NCBI RefSeq assembly: GCF_021654165.1
Contig: NZ_JAKFZN010000002.1
Span: forward strand, 1 to 64,000
Source of the DNA: Nereida sp. MMG025
Lineage (GTDB): Bacteria > Pseudomonadota > Alphaproteobacteria > Rhodobacterales > Rhodobacteraceae
Direction: 5' to 3'
DNA length: 64,000 bases
In this document: in pieces, positions 43,897 to 51,578 of the stretch
Numbering within the stretch: the first letter of the stretch is position 1
Layout: every line of letters starts with the position of its first letter
Program-made: the position numbers and the translations under genes
The notes under the pieces: model-generated
Told to the model about the DNA's origin: nothing
The model's database searches: none
Seen by the model: the letters and a program-made list of their open reading frames with translations, nothing else

Positions 43897-44894
43897 AGCG
43901 TCTCCAGCGCATCCACAAGCTTACCTGCACCAAAGCGATAAGGATCGGTCGTTGGCAAGCCCATTTCGGCTTCAACCTTCTCCAGATAACTGCAGGCTTC
44001 GTCCTCGCCCATGTGCTGCGTATTCACCGATACACCTGCGACCTGACACGCAGGGTTTGCCACACGTGCCAGTGGCAACGCCGTGTCCCGAAGGACGCCA
44101 AGAGAGGGCAGATCATATTCAGGCAAGCCACGCATGTGCGTGCGGGTCGGCTCATGCGCAAGGATCAACGCATCAGGCTGACCACCATGAATAAGCGCCA
44201 TCGTCACACCAGAGTAAGACACATGGAAAAGCGAGCCTTGCCCTTCGATATGGTCCCAATGATCATCGTCGTTATCAGGTGTAAGGTATTCGACCGCACC
44301 GGCCATGAAATCCGCAACCACGGCATCAAGGGGCACACCACCCCCGGTGATCAAGATCCCCGTTTGGCCGGTCGGGCGGAATGTCGATTTCATGCCGCGC
44401 TTCCGCATCTCCGCATCCATGCACAGACCAGTGTACATCTTGCCAACGGAACAATCGGTGCCAACGGCTAGCACACGTTTGCCACTTCGTTTCTTGCCGT
44501 TTGCAATCGGATAGGCCACCGATGGAATACGCACGTCAAACAGGGTGCGGCCACTCACGCGTGCGGCACTCATCAACTCGTTTTCATCTCGCAAAAGGTT
44601 ATGCAGGCCCGAGGCGACATCATACCCCATCTGAAGCGCCTTCACGAGGATCTCTTTCCACGCGTCACTGATCACGCCACCACGGTTCGCGACACCGATA
44701 ACAAGCGTCTTTGCCCCTGCGGCCAGCCCCTTTTCCAGCGTCATATCAGTCAGACCAACATCCGCACCGCATCCAGCCATGCGGTATTGTCCGACGCTGT
44801 TTTCAGGACGCCAATCGGCGATACCACGCGCGACTTTTGCGGCAAGTTGATCAGGCGCATCGCCCAAGAACAGCAGATATGGTGTTTGAATCAT
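43893..44894 (-). CDS. dgcN: D-glutamate N-acetyltransferase DgcN (DUF1611)
   Basis: A 333-residue DUF1611 protein. It has a P-loop-like stretch VGTDCSVGKMYT (about 165-176) and the conserved GQTGILITGGGVPLDAVVADF and HVSYSGVTMALIHG blocks. DUF1611 members paired with DgcA have been described as D-glutamate N-acetyltransferases, starting D-glutamate breakdown. AACTGGAGG lies before the ATG at 44894. It is first in the operon dgcN-dgcA-dat and divergent from malyl-CoA lyase. Confidence 0.85.
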   Translation of the reverse strand: MIQTPYLLFLGDAPDQLAAKVARGIADWRPENSVGQYRMAGCGADVGLTDMTLEKGLAAGAKTLVIGVANRGGVISDAWKEILVKALQMGYDVASGLHNLLRDENELMSAARVSGRTLFDVRIPSVAYPIANGKKRSGKRVLAVGTDCSVGKMYTGLCMDAEMRKRGMKSTFRPTGQTGILITGGGVPLDAVVADFMAGAVEYLTPDNDDDHWDHIEGQGSLFHVSYSGVTMALIHGGQPDALILAHEPTRTHMRGLPEYDLPSLGVLRDTALPLARVANPACQVAGVSVNTQHMGEDEACSYLEKVEAEMGLPTTDPYRFGAGKLVDALETL

Positions 44895-44925
44895 GGCAGA
44901 CCTCCAGTTTTTTCCTAAGTAACTC

Positions 44926-44943
44926 AAATATTCTGCAATATTT
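44926..44943. promoter_or_regulatory. AT-rich palindrome in the dgcN/mcl divergent promoter
   Basis: AAATATT and AATATTT form a perfect 7-bp inverted repeat with spacer CTGC, in an AT-rich tract that contrasts with the surrounding genes. It sits 32 bp upstream of the dgcN start and about 170 bp from the malyl-CoA lyase start. It is a candidate operator for the D-amino-acid operon; the regulator is not in the window. Confidence 0.45.
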
Positions 44944-45113
44944 TACCGTTATTTTTATTTTTCCAGAATTTTCGTGCGCGGCCCCTTCATATTTCGGGCA
45001 GAGATGCATCATTCTTCATGCTGCATCTGCGAAATAGCACTTGCAGCAATTCGCGCAATAATCTACCCAAAGCCAACCCTTATGCGAAACATCATTACCC
45101 AAGGAATTCAGAA

Positions 45114-46073
45114 ATGTCGTTCACGCTGCAACCTGCCCCCGTCGCACGCCCCAATCGCTGCCAATTGTTTGGGCCAGCCTCGAACACAAAACTTTTTGAG
45201 AAAATGGCCGCAAGTGCTGCAGACGTCATCAATGTCGATTTGGAAGATAGCGTTGCGCCGTCCGACAAAGACATCGCCCGCAAAAATGCGATTGAAGCGA
45301 TCAATGATGTGGACTGGAACACCAAACATCTCAGCGTTCGGATCAACGGTCTGGACACACCGTACTGGTATCGTGACGTTGTGGACCTGCTGGAAAACGC
45401 AGGCGACCGTCTGGACCAGATCATGATCCCCAAAGTCGGATGCGCCGCTGATATCTATGCAGTTGATGCGCTTGTCACGGCGGTTGAGGCCGCGAAAGGC
45501 CGCACCAAACGCATCGGGTTTGAGGTGATCATCGAAAGTGCTGCGGGCATTGCGCACGTCGAAGAGATCGCAGCGGCCAGCCCACGTATGCAAGCCATGT
45601 CACTTGGTGCTGCGGATTTTGCCGCCTCGATGGGCATGCAAACCACCGGCATCGGTGGCACGCAGGAAGACTATTACATGCTGCGCGAAGGCGTTAAGCA
45701 CTGGTCCGATCCGTGGCACTGGGCCCAAACAGCCATTGTTGCGGCCTGCCGCACGCATGGCGTTCTGCCCGTTGACGGGCCTTTCGGTGATTTCAGCGAT
45801 GACGATGGCTATATCGCACAGGCCAAACGTTCGGCCACACTGGGCATGGTCGGCAAATGGGCCATCCACCCCAAACAAATCGGCTTGGCCAATGAAGTGT
45901 TCACCCCGTCGGCAGAAGCCGTTGCCGAAGCCCGCGAAATTCTGGCGGCCATGGAACAAGCCAAAGCAAATGGCGAAGGCGCAACAGTTTACAAAGGCCG
46001 CTTGGTGGACATCGCCAGCATCAAGCAGGCGGAAGTGATCGTCAAACAATCCGAGATGATCGCAAAAGGCTAA
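45114..46073 (+). CDS. mcl: L-malyl-CoA/beta-methylmalyl-CoA lyase
   Basis: A 319-residue CitE-family lyase. In the ethylmalonyl-CoA pathway it splits beta-methylmalyl-CoA to glyoxylate and propionyl-CoA and condenses glyoxylate with acetyl-CoA. Key stretches are RPNRCQLFGPASNTKLFEKM, VINVDLEDSVAP (metal-binding acidic residues), the arginine in LSVRINGL, FEVIIESAAGI and GKWAIHPKQI. The ATG at 45114 has AAGGAA upstream. Its presence suggests glyoxylate-cycle-free assimilation of acetate in this organism. Confidence 0.92.
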   Translation: MSFTLQPAPVARPNRCQLFGPASNTKLFEKMAASAADVINVDLEDSVAPSDKDIARKNAIEAINDVDWNTKHLSVRINGLDTPYWYRDVVDLLENAGDRLDQIMIPKVGCAADIYAVDALVTAVEAAKGRTKRIGFEVIIESAAGIAHVEEIAAASPRMQAMSLGAADFAASMGMQTTGIGGTQEDYYMLREGVKHWSDPWHWAQTAIVAACRTHGVLPVDGPFGDFSDDDGYIAQAKRSATLGMVGKWAIHPKQIGLANEVFTPSAEAVAEAREILAAMEQAKANGEGATVYKGRLVDIASIKQAEVIVKQSEMIAKG

Positions 46074-46432
46074 GGTTTTTCGTGATAGCGGAACGCCCGC
46101 ATCAATAACATTTCCAGAGGCTGGCTTTCGGCCTCTGCGACACTTTCGAAGAGCACCCCTCGATTGCCATCAAAACGCCCCTCAAACGTGGCGGCATAGT
46201 CGGCAATCACCGTGCTTGAACACGATACAAACAGACCGAAACCACCCGACTTGGGCGTGCCAATCCGCACGGGTGTGCCGTTTAGCGCCTTGAAAGACGG
46301 CTGTCCCCATTTCACTGTTTCTTCCAACACAATTCCATTGGCATCAGCGCAGGCTGAAATACGTGCGCGTAAATGGGCCAACCCGTCATGTTGGTCTTGG
46401 CTTATCTCGGTGTCGGCTTTTAAGGTCACCAT
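46070..46432 (-). CDS. DUF1801 (YdhG-like) domain protein
   Basis: A 120-residue cytosolic protein of the DUF1801 fold (frataxin/YdhG-like), with the characteristic ETVKWGQPSFKALNG and the C-terminal LLMRAFRYHE. The biochemical function is unknown. The ATG at 46432 is used; two codons upstream a TTG also opens the frame. Its 3' end overlaps the convergent malyl-CoA lyase gene by 4 nt. Confidence 0.82.
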   Translation of the reverse strand: MVTLKADTEISQDQHDGLAHLRARISACADANGIVLEETVKWGQPSFKALNGTPVRIGTPKSGGFGLFVSCSSTVIADYAATFEGRFDGNRGVLFESVAEAESQPLEMLLMRAFRYHEKP

Positions 46433-46517
46433 GTCCAATCATAGCACAATCCTTGCGCAGTTGCATCGGCTTTGCCTAAGGGCCATATAACACGAAACCA
46501 AAGTGGAGCTGACGCGC

Positions 46518-47480
46518 GTGACCAATTATCTTGATTTTGAAAAGCCGCTCGCTGAAATCGAAGGCAAGGCCGAAGAACTTCGCGCCATGGCCCGATCAAA
46601 CGACGAGATGGATATCTCGAAAGAAGCCGCAGCACTGGATCAAAAAGCGGCCGATATGCTGGTTGATCTCTACAAGGATCTGACCCCTTGGCGGAAATGC
46701 CAGGTGGCCCGTCATCCGCAACGCCCCCACTGCCAAGACTATATCGACGCGCTTTTTACAGAATATACCCCGCTTGCAGGGGATCGCGCCTTTGGTGACG
46801 ATCATGCTGTGATGGGCGGCTTGGCCCGTTTTGATGGCAAACCTGTCTTGGTCATCGGTCATGAAAAAGGCAACGACACCAAATCGCGGATCGAACGCAA
46901 TTTCGGCATGGCGCGCCCCGAAGGATATCGCAAAGCGATCCGCCTGATGGACATGGCTGATAAGTTCGGACTGCCCGTTATTACCCTTGTCGATACGCCG
47001 GGCGCCTATCCCGGAAAAGGGGCAGAAGAGCGCGGTCAGTCTGAAGCCATCGCGCGCTCCACCGAGAAGTGTTTGCAAATCAAAGTGCCGCTGATTTCAC
47101 TGATCATCGGCGAAGGCGGGTCTGGCGGCGCGGTTGCCTTTGCCACGGCCAACCGTTTGGCCATGCTGGAACACTCGGTCTATTCGGTCATTAGCCCCGA
47201 AGGCTGCGCCTCGATCCTTTGGAAAGACGCAGAAAAGATGCGTGAAGCGGCCGAAGCCCTGCGCCTGACGGCCAAGGATCTGGCCGAACTTGGCATTTGT
47301 GATCGCGTGATCCCCGAGCCATTGGGCGGTGCGCACCGTCACCGCGCGGATACGATTGAGCTGGTCAAAGGCGCCATCGAGAAAATGCTGGCAGAGCTTT
47401 CAGGCAAATCGGGTGACGATCTGGTCAAAGATCGCCGTCAAAAATTCCTGACAATCGGATCGCGTGGACTGGCCGCTTAA
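46518..47480 (+). CDS. accA: Acetyl-CoA carboxylase carboxyltransferase subunit alpha
   Basis: A 320-residue subunit of acetyl-CoA carboxylase, which makes malonyl-CoA for fatty acid synthesis together with AccD. It starts [21 protein letters not shown] in layout and has the crotonase-like core with [37 protein letters not shown] and [12 protein letters not shown]. The GTG at 46518 is the start, with GGAG 9 nt upstream; another GTG at 46503 lies within that ribosome site and is rejected. The length is normal. Confidence 0.96.
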   Translation: MTNYLDFEKPLAEIEGKAEELRAMARSNDEMDISKEAAALDQKAADMLVDLYKDLTPWRKCQVARHPQRPHCQDYIDALFTEYTPLAGDRAFGDDHAVMGGLARFDGKPVLVIGHEKGNDTKSRIERNFGMARPEGYRKAIRLMDMADKFGLPVITLVDTPGAYPGKGAEERGQSEAIARSTEKCLQIKVPLISLIIGEGGSGGAVAFATANRLAMLEHSVYSVISPEGCASILWKDAEKMREAAEALRLTAKDLAELGICDRVIPEPLGGAHRHRADTIELVKGAIEKMLAELSGKSGDDLVKDRRQKFLTIGSRGLAA

Positions 47481-47643
47481 CGCGGGCGGCACCAGTATGG
47501 CAAAACGCGCACTGCTGCCCGCTTCATCGCCCTCAAACGACGGTTAATGATGGCAAAGCCGTATCCCAAGTCTTGAACCTACCTCAGTGAGCCTCATGAT
47601 TTCAATCAATCACCTGCGCCGCAGATAAAGCCGAGTATTTTGG

Positions 47644-48249
47644 CTACCACATGGTATCCTTTGCCCGCGCCGCCCATCCTTCATCGTAGGATTTGGCATC
47701 AAAGCTGGCCTTTTGTTCTTTGACGATTTCACCGATGCTTGGCAGATCCGGCATCTCGGCAGGCGACCAAAGCGCGGACCGCATCAAGGCCCGCGCACAT
47801 TGGGTATAGATTTCGCCAATTGTAATCACAATGACCGTTCTTGGATGTTTGCCTGCCTGTTCGAACCTTTCGATCAAGTCTTGGTCCTGACTGACCACTG
47901 CCATGCCATTTACCCGCACCACATTGTTCGATGGGGGCACCATAAACATCAGACTGATCCGTCCGTCCCGCACAATGTTGCGCAGGGTATCAATACGATT
48001 GTTGCCGCGCCAATCGGGCATGAGCAGGGTTTTTGGATCAAGTTCGCTCACCACTGGTCCGGCATCGCCACGCGGGCTTGCGTCCGTGCCTTCATCCCCT
48101 ACCGTGGCCACAACACAAAACTTGGAGGCCATGACCCACGCGCGGTAAAGCGGCGTCAGATGGTCCGCGACCTTAAGAAGTGATGCTTCGGCAGGCGCGC
48201 CGTATATCGCTTCAAGATCTTCAACGCTACGTATGGATGTGTGGGTCAA
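47644..48249 (-). CDS. PPOX-class flavin-binding protein (MSMEG_1061-like)
   Basis: A 201-residue protein of the pyridoxamine 5'-phosphate oxidase fold. It has the split-barrel FMN region with FCVVATVGDEGTDASPRGDAGPVV, LLMPDWRGNNRIDTLRNIVRDGRISLMFM and the C-terminal CARALMRSALW. The layout matches the MSMEG_1061 FMN-dependent group rather than PdxH. The start appears to be a TTG at 48249 with GAGG 6 nt upstream, which places its first 23 nt inside the end of plsC. Substrate unknown. Confidence 0.85.
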   Translation of the reverse strand: MTHTSIRSVEDLEAIYGAPAEASLLKVADHLTPLYRAWVMASKFCVVATVGDEGTDASPRGDAGPVVSELDPKTLLMPDWRGNNRIDTLRNIVRDGRISLMFMVPPSNNVVRVNGMAVVSQDQDLIERFEQAGKHPRTVIVITIGEIYTQCARALMRSALWSPAEMPDLPSIGEIVKEQKASFDAKSYDEGWAARAKDTMW

Positions 48250-48958
48250 AACCGGCCTCTTCAAGCAGTTTGTCAGATGCCGTCTCGACCTCGGCCTCCA
48301 ACCGTTCGCGGAACACATCAACCGGCAAGCCTGCTTCGATCATCGGCAAAAATTCCACGACCGCCGTCCCCGGCGTGCGGCGAATACCGGTGCGCGGCCA
48401 AAAAACACCAACGTTTGTCGCAACGGGCGCACAGGGTTGCTGAAGCTGATCATAGATCACCGCGGTGCCGACCTTATAGGGTTTTTTGACCCCGGGAACG
48501 ACGCGGGTGCCTTGCGGATAGATAATCAACTGACCGGGATGTTTGGTGCCATCTGCCACATCCTTGATCATTTTTTCAATGGCCTGCACCTTCTTGCCGC
48601 GATCCACAGCAATGCAATCAAGCCGCCATGCGTAGACCCCGATGACAGGTGTCCACAGGATCTCTTTTTTCATGATGAACCGCGCCTCTGGCAGTGCGGT
48701 AAAGATCATCATGATATCAAGGAATGACTGGTGCTTGGCGGCCACAACAACCTCGCCGCTTGGCACCTCGCCACGCACTTCTGTCTTGATCCCCACCATC
48801 CATCGGGCCGTCCAGAACACCCAGTAGGAAAACGCCTTGCATCCTGCGCGCGCACCACGCCTGCTGACCAGCGCCCAAGGCAGCCACAACAGACCGATCA
48901 CAGGCATCATAAAATACATTTGCCCTAAAAAAAGCAGCGACCGAAGCGTGGCGAACAT
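48227..48958 (-). CDS. plsC: 1-acyl-sn-glycerol-3-phosphate acyltransferase
   Basis: A 243-residue membrane acyltransferase that makes phosphatidic acid. The N-terminal hydrophobic region (about 7-27) is followed by the HX4D motif in KHQSFLD, RFIMKKEILWTPVIG, and the substrate motif YPQGTR. The ATG at 48958 shares one base with the ftsX stop (TAATG). The order ftsE-ftsX-plsC is familiar in Rhodobacterales. Confidence 0.92.
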   Translation of the reverse strand: MFATLRSLLFLGQMYFMMPVIGLLWLPWALVSRRGARAGCKAFSYWVFWTARWMVGIKTEVRGEVPSGEVVVAAKHQSFLDIMMIFTALPEARFIMKKEILWTPVIGVYAWRLDCIAVDRGKKVQAIEKMIKDVADGTKHPGQLIIYPQGTRVVPGVKKPYKVGTAVIYDQLQQPCAPVATNVGVFWPRTGIRRTPGTAVVEFLPMIEAGLPVDVFRERLEAEVETASDKLLEEAGFDPHIHT

Positions 48959-49860
48959 TAACGAAGTCCTTTCAATGTACGGTCCGCAGCTGCACGTGTG
49001 GCAAAGAATGCAACAATTCCCCCCAGGATCGGCAAGGTAAGCGGCAGCAACCATCCCGCCCCCGAAAAGCCCAAGCCCGTGAGGAACCCGTCATCAGGGC
49101 CATTGGGTAGCGCAATCACAGCAACCAATCCGATAAGCGTGCCAATGCCCGCACCCAAAATAGTGCGCAGCGTAAAACGGCGCACAAAGGCCTGCGCGAT
49201 GAAACGATCGTGGGCACCAACAAGACGCAACACGGTGATCACCTGTGCATTGGCGGCCAAAGCTGCATTGGCGGCAAGGGTTATCATGGCACCCGTTGTC
49301 GCACCGATCAAAATCACCGCAAGCCAGCCCAAAAAGTTCAAGCGACTGGCCGCCTGCACCAACGGCGCGCGCCAGCGGGTGTGATCATCCAAAACAGCGC
49401 CAGGCGCTTCGGTCGACAGGCGCAATCGCAACCCTTCGGCATCAAACCCATCCCCGTCTTGGATCACCTCCACCAGCGTGGGAACAGGAAGCGTATCCAG
49501 CGGCACATCAGGGCCAAACCACGGCGCCAACAGCGCGCGCTGCTCTTCGGTGGTCAAAATTCGGGCGCTGGCAACGCCCGCGGTTTGGTCCAGAACCCGC
49601 AAGACCGCGGCGACCTGAATTTCAACCTCTGCCGGCGGGGCCGAAATGCGGACCGTGGCGCTTTCTGCCAACTCTGATGCCCAACGGTCTGCCAAACGGT
49701 TTGCAGACACCGTCAACGCCAAAGCAAACACCGCCAGAAACGCCATAGCGGCGCTGACAAAAACGGTCAGGCGTGCCGTGAACCCTGTAGGCGGCACGAC
49801 CGTATCCGACGCGCCCTGCGGCCTGATCAGGCTTTGCGCCATATCCAGCAGGCCGCTCAT
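48958..49860 (-). CDS. ftsX: Cell division protein FtsX
   Basis: A 300-residue inner-membrane protein with four helices (about 28-48, 173-195, 230-255 and 268-290) and a periplasmic domain between the first two. It has LNFLGWLAVILIGATTGAMITLAANAALAANAQVITVLRLVGAHDRFIAQAF in layout, the FtsX permease core. With FtsE it controls peptidoglycan hydrolases at the septum. It overlaps ftsE by 4 nt. Confidence 0.93.
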   Translation of the reverse strand: MSGLLDMAQSLIRPQGASDTVVPPTGFTARLTVFVSAAMAFLAVFALALTVSANRLADRWASELAESATVRISAPPAEVEIQVAAVLRVLDQTAGVASARILTTEEQRALLAPWFGPDVPLDTLPVPTLVEVIQDGDGFDAEGLRLRLSTEAPGAVLDDHTRWRAPLVQAASRLNFLGWLAVILIGATTGAMITLAANAALAANAQVITVLRLVGAHDRFIAQAFVRRFTLRTILGAGIGTLIGLVAVIALPNGPDDGFLTGLGFSGAGWLLPLTLPILGGIVAFFATRAAADRTLKGLR

Positions 49861-50525
49861 AGGTCGGCCCCTGCAAGGTGAAGGTGACGGTTCTGAATAC
49901 GCAGCACACGCGATGCGACTTGGGGCTTGGCGGCGCGGATCAACGCAATATCGTGGGTGGCCACCATCACCGTCTTTCCCATGCGGTTAAGCTCTACCAG
50001 CAGCTGCAGAACCTTTTGGGACATCTCCCAATCAATATTTCCTGTCGGCTCGTCAGCCAAAATCACATCTGGCGATAAGATGACGGCACGGGCCAACGCG
50101 GCACGCTGGCGCTCCCCACCAGAAAGCTCTGGCGGTTTGGCATTCACACGGTCATTCAATCCGACCCACGCCAGCAAATCCAAAAGGTCAGCACCCGCGC
50201 GTTTGCCCTGCACCATCAACGGCAGGGCAACATTCTCTGCAATCGTCAGATGATCGAGAAACTGACAATCCTGATGAACAACGCCGATACGCTGTCGCAC
50301 ACCTGCAACCTCGTCGCGGTCCATCGTGCGGGCGTCTTGTCCAAACAGATGCACCGCGCCTGATGTCGCGCGCAATTCAGCGTAGAGCAGCTTGAGAAAT
50401 GTCGATTTTCCGGCACCCGATGGCCCCGTCAAAAAATGAAACGAACCTTGCGATAGCTCAAGCGACATCCCCTCAAGCAGCGCGTCTGCACCGTAAGCGT
50501 AGCTCGCATTTTGCAATGTAATCAC
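49857..50525 (-). CDS. ftsE: Cell division ATP-binding protein FtsE
   Basis: A 222-residue ABC ATPase. It has Walker A GPSGAGKST, Q-loop region VHQDCQFLDHLTIAEN, signature LSGGERQR, Walker B VILADEPTGNID and the H-loop VATHD. A GTG at 50525 with AAGGA about 9 nt upstream is the likely start; the longer frame to 50594 adds residues outside the family. It is divergent from the zinc-ribbon gene. Confidence 0.94.
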   Translation of the reverse strand: MITLQNASYAYGADALLEGMSLELSQGSFHFLTGPSGAGKSTFLKLLYAELRATSGAVHLFGQDARTMDRDEVAGVRQRIGVVHQDCQFLDHLTIAENVALPLMVQGKRAGADLLDLLAWVGLNDRVNAKPPELSGGERQRAALARAVILSPDVILADEPTGNIDWEMSQKVLQLLVELNRMGKTVMVATHDIALIRAAKPQVASRVLRIQNRHLHLAGADL

Positions 50526-50690
50526 AACGGATCGTCCTTGTGGCCCGTTTCCTGTATCTGTTTCATGCCGCACACAGTCCTCAGTTTCAATCACTCAAGA
50601 GGCTCAATACCGTTGCGCATGCGGAATTGTTCCGTAAATATAAAAAATTAAACGGTAGTTCCGTCGGCAAACGACGGCGAAAGGGGCAGA

Positions 50691-51575
50691 ATGAGACTGG
50701 TGTGTCCAAATTGCGGGGCGACCTACGAGGTGCCAGATGACGTCATTCCCGATGGCGGCAGAGATGTGCAATGCTCAAATTGCAACACAACCTGGTTTCA
50801 AATGCCCGCAGGGTTTGAGCCGCCTCAAACGGATCAAGCGGACAATCCCCAAAGCGCATCGGTGATCGAACCTACGATCGATGTTCCAGTAGCAGAGCCT
50901 GAAGAAGCCGACGCTCAAGACGCACCGCCAGACCCAAAAGACGAGCAGCCTCAAGCCACGCCGCCGCAGCCAACGATGTCGCCCGAGGCCGAAGAGATTT
51001 TGCGGCAGGAGGCCGAATTTGCAGCACAGATGCGCGCTGCCGATACAACCGACTTTGAAACGCAACCCGATCTTGGGTTGGACGCGGGCGAAACCCCACG
51101 CGAGGCAGAGGTCCGCGACAGGCTGTCCAAACTTAAGGGGATCGACCCCGAAGAGATCGCCGCCGTTGGCGCAGGAGCGGTTGCCGCCGCAGGAGAACGC
51201 GGCACCTCCAGACGCGAGTTGTTGCCCGACATCGAAGAAATCAACTCGACCCTCAGCAACGGCGAAGGGGCCGACGAAAACGGCGAAAGCTACGACCCCG
51301 AAAAAGTCGAAGCGAAAAAACGCAAAGGGTTCAGGACAGGTTTCATTGGCGTGCTGCTTATGTTTGCCCTGCTCATCGCGCTTTATTTGTTTGCGCCGCA
51401 GATCAAGGCGCTGGTTCCCGCGCTTGGCGGCGTGCTTGATAGCTACACATCTGCCGTGGATGGCTTCCGCCTGATGCTGGACGGCGTTCTGGCCTCCATT
51501 GGGGGCGTCATCACAGGCTGGATGGAAAGCGCGACAGACGCGGTAAACAGCGTGGACGCCCCCGCCGATAACTAA
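50691..51575 (+). CDS. Zinc-ribbon membrane protein (MJ0042 type)
   Basis: A 294-residue protein. An N-terminal MJ0042-type zinc ribbon (Cys5, Cys8, Cys28 and Cys31 in CPNCG and CSNCN) is followed by a long acidic, Pro-rich linker (about 45-210), one membrane helix (about 218-237) and a small hydrophobic periplasmic tail. It lies divergently next to ftsE, a position I recall from other Rhodobacterales, so a link to division or envelope regulation is possible. GGGGCAG precedes the ATG. Confidence 0.85.
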   Translation: MRLVCPNCGATYEVPDDVIPDGGRDVQCSNCNTTWFQMPAGFEPPQTDQADNPQSASVIEPTIDVPVAEPEEADAQDAPPDPKDEQPQATPPQPTMSPEAEEILRQEAEFAAQMRAADTTDFETQPDLGLDAGETPREAEVRDRLSKLKGIDPEEIAAVGAGAVAAAGERGTSRRELLPDIEEINSTLSNGEGADENGESYDPEKVEAKKRKGFRTGFIGVLLMFALLIALYLFAPQIKALVPALGGVLDSYTSAVDGFRLMLDGVLASIGGVITGWMESATDAVNSVDAPADN

Positions 51576-51578
51576 GGC

